64,000 nt of DNA from Prolixibacteraceae bacterium (GTDB taxonomy: Bacteria; Bacteroidota; Bacteroidia; Bacteroidales; Prolixibacteraceae): contig DOAQ01000036.1 of the NCBI GenBank assembly GCA_003506435.1, forward strand, positions 1 through 64,000. Direction: 5' to 3'. The notes under the pieces were generated by a model, which saw only the letters and a program-made list of their open reading frames with translations, was not told the DNA's origin and did not search any database. Shown here piece after piece: positions 60,914 to 64,000 of this stretch (the first letter of the stretch is position 1; every line of letters begins with the position of its first letter). Made by a program: the position numbers and the translations under genes.

Positions 60914-61534
60914 ATGCCGATACCCGAAAATATAATCATAAAAGACGGGATTGTCGGTATTTTTAAAATGGCCGAATCTCTGGAAGAGCTTGAAAAAAGG
61001 TACATCGGGCTTTTTCATGAAGTTCCGCCGGTTGATGATTTTCAGCACGACCGCCGAAAAAAAGAATGGCTGTCTGTCCGGCTTTTAATTGCAGAATTGA
61101 TAGGCACCGATTTTTCAATATCTTATTCCGGCGATGGAAGCCCTCAGTTGAATCATCCCGATTATCATTTTATCAGCATCAGTCATTCGGCCATGTATGC
61201 CGCAGTTTATCTGCATAAAAACAAAAAAGTTGGGCTCGACATAGAAAGTCTCAACCGGAAGTTTTCGATGATTGAAAAGAAATATCTTTCAGAAAATGAA
61301 CTGGAACAGGTGAATGAACACCCTGTGTTGCGGGCTGTATTCTGGGGTGCAAAGGAAGCTGTTTTCAAGTGGGCCGGCAGGGAAGGGGTCGACTTCAGAA
61401 AACAAATACGAATTGAAAATGTAGAACTTGATAAATCAAACAATATCTGCGCGGTTTTTAATCATCAGTCGGAACAAACGATCAATTTGCAATACCGTAT
61501 TTTCGACGGACATGTTTTGGTTTTTACACTGTAA
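60914..61534 (+). CDS. 4'-phosphopantetheinyl transferase superfamily protein
   Basis: 206 residues from the ATG at 60914, one base after the gldD stop codon. Attaches the phosphopantetheine arm of CoA to carrier proteins. The Sfp-type motifs are present: FISISHSAMYAAVYL, VGLDIES with the metal-binding Asp and Glu, and WGAKEAVFKWAG with the catalytic Lys and Glu. It follows gldE-gldD in many Bacteroidota. Its carrier partner is not in the window. Confidence 0.9.
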   Translation: MPIPENIIIKDGIVGIFKMAESLEELEKRYIGLFHEVPPVDDFQHDRRKKEWLSVRLLIAELIGTDFSISYSGDGSPQLNHPDYHFISISHSAMYAAVYLHKNKKVGLDIESLNRKFSMIEKKYLSENELEQVNEHPVLRAVFWGAKEAVFKWAGREGVDFRKQIRIENVELDKSNNICAVFNHQSEQTINLQYRIFDGHVLVFTL

Positions 61535-61667
61535 ATTTTTTATTCCTGAAAAAATAACTAACCTTCGGCCTGAAAAAACCATTTAATCCGATGTAGGGAA
61601 CCCAGGCATTAATAATCTACCAATAGATTAATATTTTGCTGATAATTTAATAGTGGGCACTATGGAT

Positions 61668-61675
61668 TAGTTTTG
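61668..61675 (+). promoter_or_regulatory. Candidate -7 box for the ECF sigma gene
   Basis: TAGTTTTG, an exact TAnnTTTG match 33 bases before the GTG start at 61709. The TTTG at 61635-61638 is too far upstream for the usual spacing. Confidence 0.4.
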
Positions 61676-61708
61676 TATTTTTAGCATTCAGGAAAAAGTA
61701 AGATTTAG

Positions 61709-62293
61709 GTGAAGAACGACTACGAAATATGGGAAAGATTTAAGGCAGGGGATAAGTCGGCTCTTTCGTATGTTTATTTTCAATATTTCCATTCCATGTT
61801 CCAATACGGAATCAAGTTTAAAGATGACCCTGACTTTGTAAAGGATTGTATTCAGGATGTATTCATCAAGCTTATTAAGGCCGGAGAAAAGCTTGGTGCT
61901 ACTGAAAATATAAGGTATTATTTGTTCAAGGCATTGAAGAATGTCTTGTATAAAAATATGATGAAAGACCGAAAAACGGGTTTCGTAACACTCGAATTTG
62001 ATGTTCCATACGCACTTGAGGAAGAAATAAGTGAAAAGGAGAATGCTTCGGAGAGAGAAAAAGCATTGGCAAATGCATTGAGCCAATTAAGCCCCCGGCA
62101 AAGGGAAATTATTTATCTGCGTTTTGAATGTGGAATGGACTACAACCATATTTGTGAAATAATGCAGATGAAAAGTGATTCAGCCCGGAAGCTGGTTTTC
62201 AGGTCAATCAAATCATTAAAAGAGATTATAGAAGGTTATCGCACAACCCCGGTTTTGTTTTTCTTCAGTTTTCCTCAAAAACATGTTTTTTAA
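61709..62293 (+). CDS. ECF RNA polymerase sigma factor
   Basis: 194 residues starting at GTG 61709. Region 2 (about 20-95; DFVKDCIQDVFIKLIKAGEKLG) binds the -10 element, and region 4 (about 125-180; ALSQLSPRQREIIYLRFECGMDYNHICEIMQM, read in parts) the -35. This is the Bacteroidetes ECF class that partners with FecR anti-sigma factors in glycan loci. The fecR gene follows after 60 bases and a SusC gene after that. It is therefore expected to be released by a signal from the SusC-like transporter. Confidence 0.93.
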   Translation: MKNDYEIWERFKAGDKSALSYVYFQYFHSMFQYGIKFKDDPDFVKDCIQDVFIKLIKAGEKLGATENIRYYLFKALKNVLYKNMMKDRKTGFVTLEFDVPYALEEEISEKENASEREKALANALSQLSPRQREIIYLRFECGMDYNHICEIMQMKSDSARKLVFRSIKSLKEIIEGYRTTPVLFFFSFPQKHVF

Positions 62294-62353
62294 TATACAT
62301 TTTCACTGTCCACAAAAACAGGAACAAAGGACTTAATGGTCAAAAGTTTTTAA

Positions 62354-63580
62354 GTGGATAAAAAATATCAGCAATATTCAGTAGAAGATTTTACCCAGGA
62401 CCTATACTTTATAAATTGGGTAAAAAGGGGTGATAAAAAGGACGAATGGGATCTTTTTATTCGGGAAAACCCTGACAAATTGCAAGTTATTGAAACGGCA
62501 AAAAAAATAGTTGATGCTTTTCGTTATAACGAAACCAAAGCGAAAGATGAGGAAATGTATGAAGTCTGGAACAAGATAGACGCATTCCATTCATCATATC
62601 ATCAAACGAAAAGGAGAAACGTATGGAAAAAAGTGTTGCCTTATGCTGCTGTTTTATTACTTGCATTTACAATTGGAGGTACTCTCTTTGTGTATTTTTC
62701 ATCAACAGGCGACCAATTTGACCAATTTGCCAATGTCCCCACAAACAGCTCTGGTGACGCTAAATTAATTCTTGCAGGAGGTGAAGAAATCTTGCTAAAG
62801 GAAAAGCAAACAGAGCTTCGGTTTGATAAGGAAGGCAAACAACTAAAAATTGATCAGGATAGTATTGTAAACTGCAAGGAAGGAACAGGGGAAAACGTGA
62901 TGGCCCGGATGATGGTCCCTTATGGTAAAAGATCGGATATTCAATTGTCGGATGGAACCATGGTTAGTTTAAATGCAGGTTCCCAATTAATTTTTCCCCA
63001 TCGGTTTACCGGGAAATACCGCAAAGTTTATTTAAAAGGAGAAGCCTATTTTGCAGTTACAAAAAACAAGGAACAACCTTTTGTCGTGAGTTCCGATGAT
63101 ATGAATATTACGGTACTGGGGACTGAATTCAACCTGAAAAACAACGACTTGGAAAATGAAATGGAAGTTGTTCTTGTTGAAGGGGCTGTAAGCATCAAAG
63201 AGAATAGTTCGTTCTATTTATCTGGCAAAGAAATCAGGTTGAAGCCCAATCAGAAAGCGGTTTTTAACAAACAAGACAACACCGCAGCGGTTGAATCGGA
63301 TGTGAATGTCCAGTATTACATTTCGTGGAAAAACGGATTGCTCGAATTTGATAAAGAAAGTATCATCAATGTATTCAATAAACTTTCAAGATATTACAAC
63401 ATCCGGTTTGTGACAGAAAGCGATGTTGAGTTAAACCGAAAAATTAGTGGTAAGCTCGACTTAAAAGATTCGTTGGAAGCAGTCATGAAAGTTATTGCCG
63501 ATGCTGCCCCGGTTACCTATCGGATCGAGAAAGATGTTGTATTTGTAAACAGTAAAGTAAGCTATTTGCCAATGAGATAA
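62354..63580 (+). CDS. FecR family anti-sigma factor
   Basis: 408 residues starting at GTG 62354. The N-terminal cytoplasmic part (about 1-92) holds the sigma factor. One membrane helix lies at about 94-114, and the periplasmic FecR domain has MMVPYGKRSDIQLSDGTMVSLNAGSQLIFPHRF and GEAYFAVTKNKEQPFVVSS, read in parts. A C-terminal STN-like domain (about 325-400; YISWKNGLLEFDKESIINVFNKLSRYYNI) probably contacts the SusC signalling domain. It works between the ECF sigma upstream and the TonB-dependent protein downstream. Confidence 0.94.
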   Translation: MDKKYQQYSVEDFTQDLYFINWVKRGDKKDEWDLFIRENPDKLQVIETAKKIVDAFRYNETKAKDEEMYEVWNKIDAFHSSYHQTKRRNVWKKVLPYAAVLLLAFTIGGTLFVYFSSTGDQFDQFANVPTNSSGDAKLILAGGEEILLKEKQTELRFDKEGKQLKIDQDSIVNCKEGTGENVMARMMVPYGKRSDIQLSDGTMVSLNAGSQLIFPHRFTGKYRKVYLKGEAYFAVTKNKEQPFVVSSDDMNITVLGTEFNLKNNDLENEMEVVLVEGAVSIKENSSFYLSGKEIRLKPNQKAVFNKQDNTAAVESDVNVQYYISWKNGLLEFDKESIINVFNKLSRYYNIRFVTESDVELNRKISGKLDLKDSLEAVMKVIADAAPVTYRIEKDVVFVNSKVSYLPMR

Positions 63581-63587
63581 AAAAACA

Positions 63588-63618
63588 TCCGGGGAATGCC
63601 GTCAAACAAGTCCCCGGA
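63588..63618 (+). terminator. Stem-loop between fecR and susC
   Basis: Perfect 8-base arms TCCGGGGA and TCCCCGGA with a 15-base loop, 8 bases after the fecR stop codon. There is no T run, so it may be a processing or attenuation element that sets different levels for the regulator and the transporter. Confidence 0.4.
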
Positions 63619-63664
63619 CTGAATTAAAAACGCCAAAAATAACGTTTTAAAAGCATTCAAATCT

Positions 63665-64000
63665 ATGAAAAAAAAGTGTATGGATTTGTGTTCCTATTAT
63701 GGAAGCACAAGAAATTTGTTTAAAAAGATGAAACTATCAGTTACATTCTTTTTTTTAGGCTTACTGGCGGTATCAGCCAGCACCTATTCGCAGCAGACCA
63801 AACTCAGCCTGAATTTTGACGATGTGACGATAAAGGAAATCTTCACACAGATCGAAGAACAGAGTGAGTTTATTTTGTTCTACAACGAAGACTATGTTGA
63901 TGTAGACCGTAAGGTTAGTATTGATGCAAAGGAAAAGAACGTGGATTACATCCTGAGTGAAATTTTTAAGGGGACAAACAATACCTATAAAATTTATGAT
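63665..64000 (+). CDS. SusC/RagA-type TonB-dependent transporter, N-terminal part (cut by the window edge)
   Basis: 112 codons are visible and the frame is open at the edge. The ATG at 63665 is followed by a stretch with a signal helix (KLSVTFFFLGLLAVSASTYSQ). The STN domain starts TKLSLNFDDVTIKEIFTQIEEQ and continues to EIFKGTNNTYKIYD. An STN domain before the plug is typical of SusC proteins that signal to FecR/ECF pairs, and that pair is directly upstream. A SusD gene is expected beyond the window. A later in-frame ATG at 63728 would shorten the pre-signal segment. Confidence 0.88.
   Translation, partial: MKKKCMDLCSYYGSTRNLFKKMKLSVTFFFLGLLAVSASTYSQQTKLSLNFDDVTIKEIFTQIEEQSEFILFYNEDYVDVDRKVSIDAKEKNVDYILSEIFKGTNNTYKIYD

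Overview
The window is a chromosomal piece of a Bacteroidota bacterium, probably class Bacteroidia and perhaps the Marinilabiliales/Prolixibacteraceae side (the order is an inference from gene content). The evidence is as follows. Gliding-type genes gldE and gldD follow mutY and ssb. There is a parA-parB-DUF5683-LysM transglycosylase row. Promoters look like the Bacteroidota -7 box TAnnTTTG. An ECF sigma/FecR/SusC unit closes the window, and there is a rhamnosidase-rich polysaccharide cluster. No rRNA, tRNA, phage, transposase or CRISPR was found. All gaps between genes are shorter than 300 bases except the 543-base gap in the ABC operon, which is occupied by a four-helix-bundle gene.

Layout. 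1-5.2 kb: miaA (-), smpB (+), an MFS transporter (-) and a LysM/periplasmic-binding-fold protein (-). 5.3-7.2 kb (+): beta carbonic anhydrase, Crp/Fnr regulator, 2[4Fe-4S] ferredoxin and DUF4405 membrane haem-type protein. 7.2-11.5 kb (-): a 1432-residue AsmA-like giant with internal repeats. 11.8-13 kb: ornithine aminotransferase (-). 13.2-15.1 kb: TPR sensor histidine kinase (+). 15.1-24.3 kb (-): a long run starting at a TetR regulator, then LolA-like protein, two FtsX-type permeases, four-helix protein, ABC ATPase, CAP-domain protein, outer-membrane barrel and BatA/VWA protein. 24.5-26.7 kb (+): an unusual GNAT fusion with a C-terminal membrane hairpin. 26.7-39.4 kb (+): Tat-exported Gfo/Idh/MocA oxidoreductase, creatininase-family protein, GH78, GH106, an unrecognised 956-residue secreted protein and a second GH78, which reads as a rhamnose-containing glycan degradation locus without its own SusCD. 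39.5-42 kb (-): pgl and zwf. 42.1-49.9 kb (+): priA, hldE-type kinase, parA, parB, DUF5683, LysM transglycosylase. 50-53 kb (+): SGNH hydrolase plus MBOAT acyltransferase. 53-57.2 kb (-): DsbD, RNase G, a tiny bS22-like ribosomal protein and HU. 57.3-61.5 kb (+): mutY, ssb, gldE, gldD and a phosphopantetheinyl transferase. 61.7-64 kb (+): ECF sigma, FecR and the beginning of a SusC protein cut by the window edge.

How the parts work together. The TetR-led operon looks like a self-repressed envelope export/lipid or lipoprotein trafficking unit: a TetR-type operator overlaps its own -7 box. The CAZyme run would strip rhamnose from plant or algal polysaccharide outside the cytoplasm. The ECF/FecR/SusC set is a trans-envelope sensor for another glycan. 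The Crp/Fnr gene sits beside a likely operator in front of the ferredoxin/DUF4405 pair.

The features most worth a second look are: the four-helix gene enclosed by octamer arrays in inverted orientation, with a third array elsewhere abutting the zwf stop codon; a TetR regulator with a textbook EF-hand loop; the GNAT-membrane fusion; the unclassified secreted protein among rhamnosidases; and the repeated modular structure of the AsmA-like giant.
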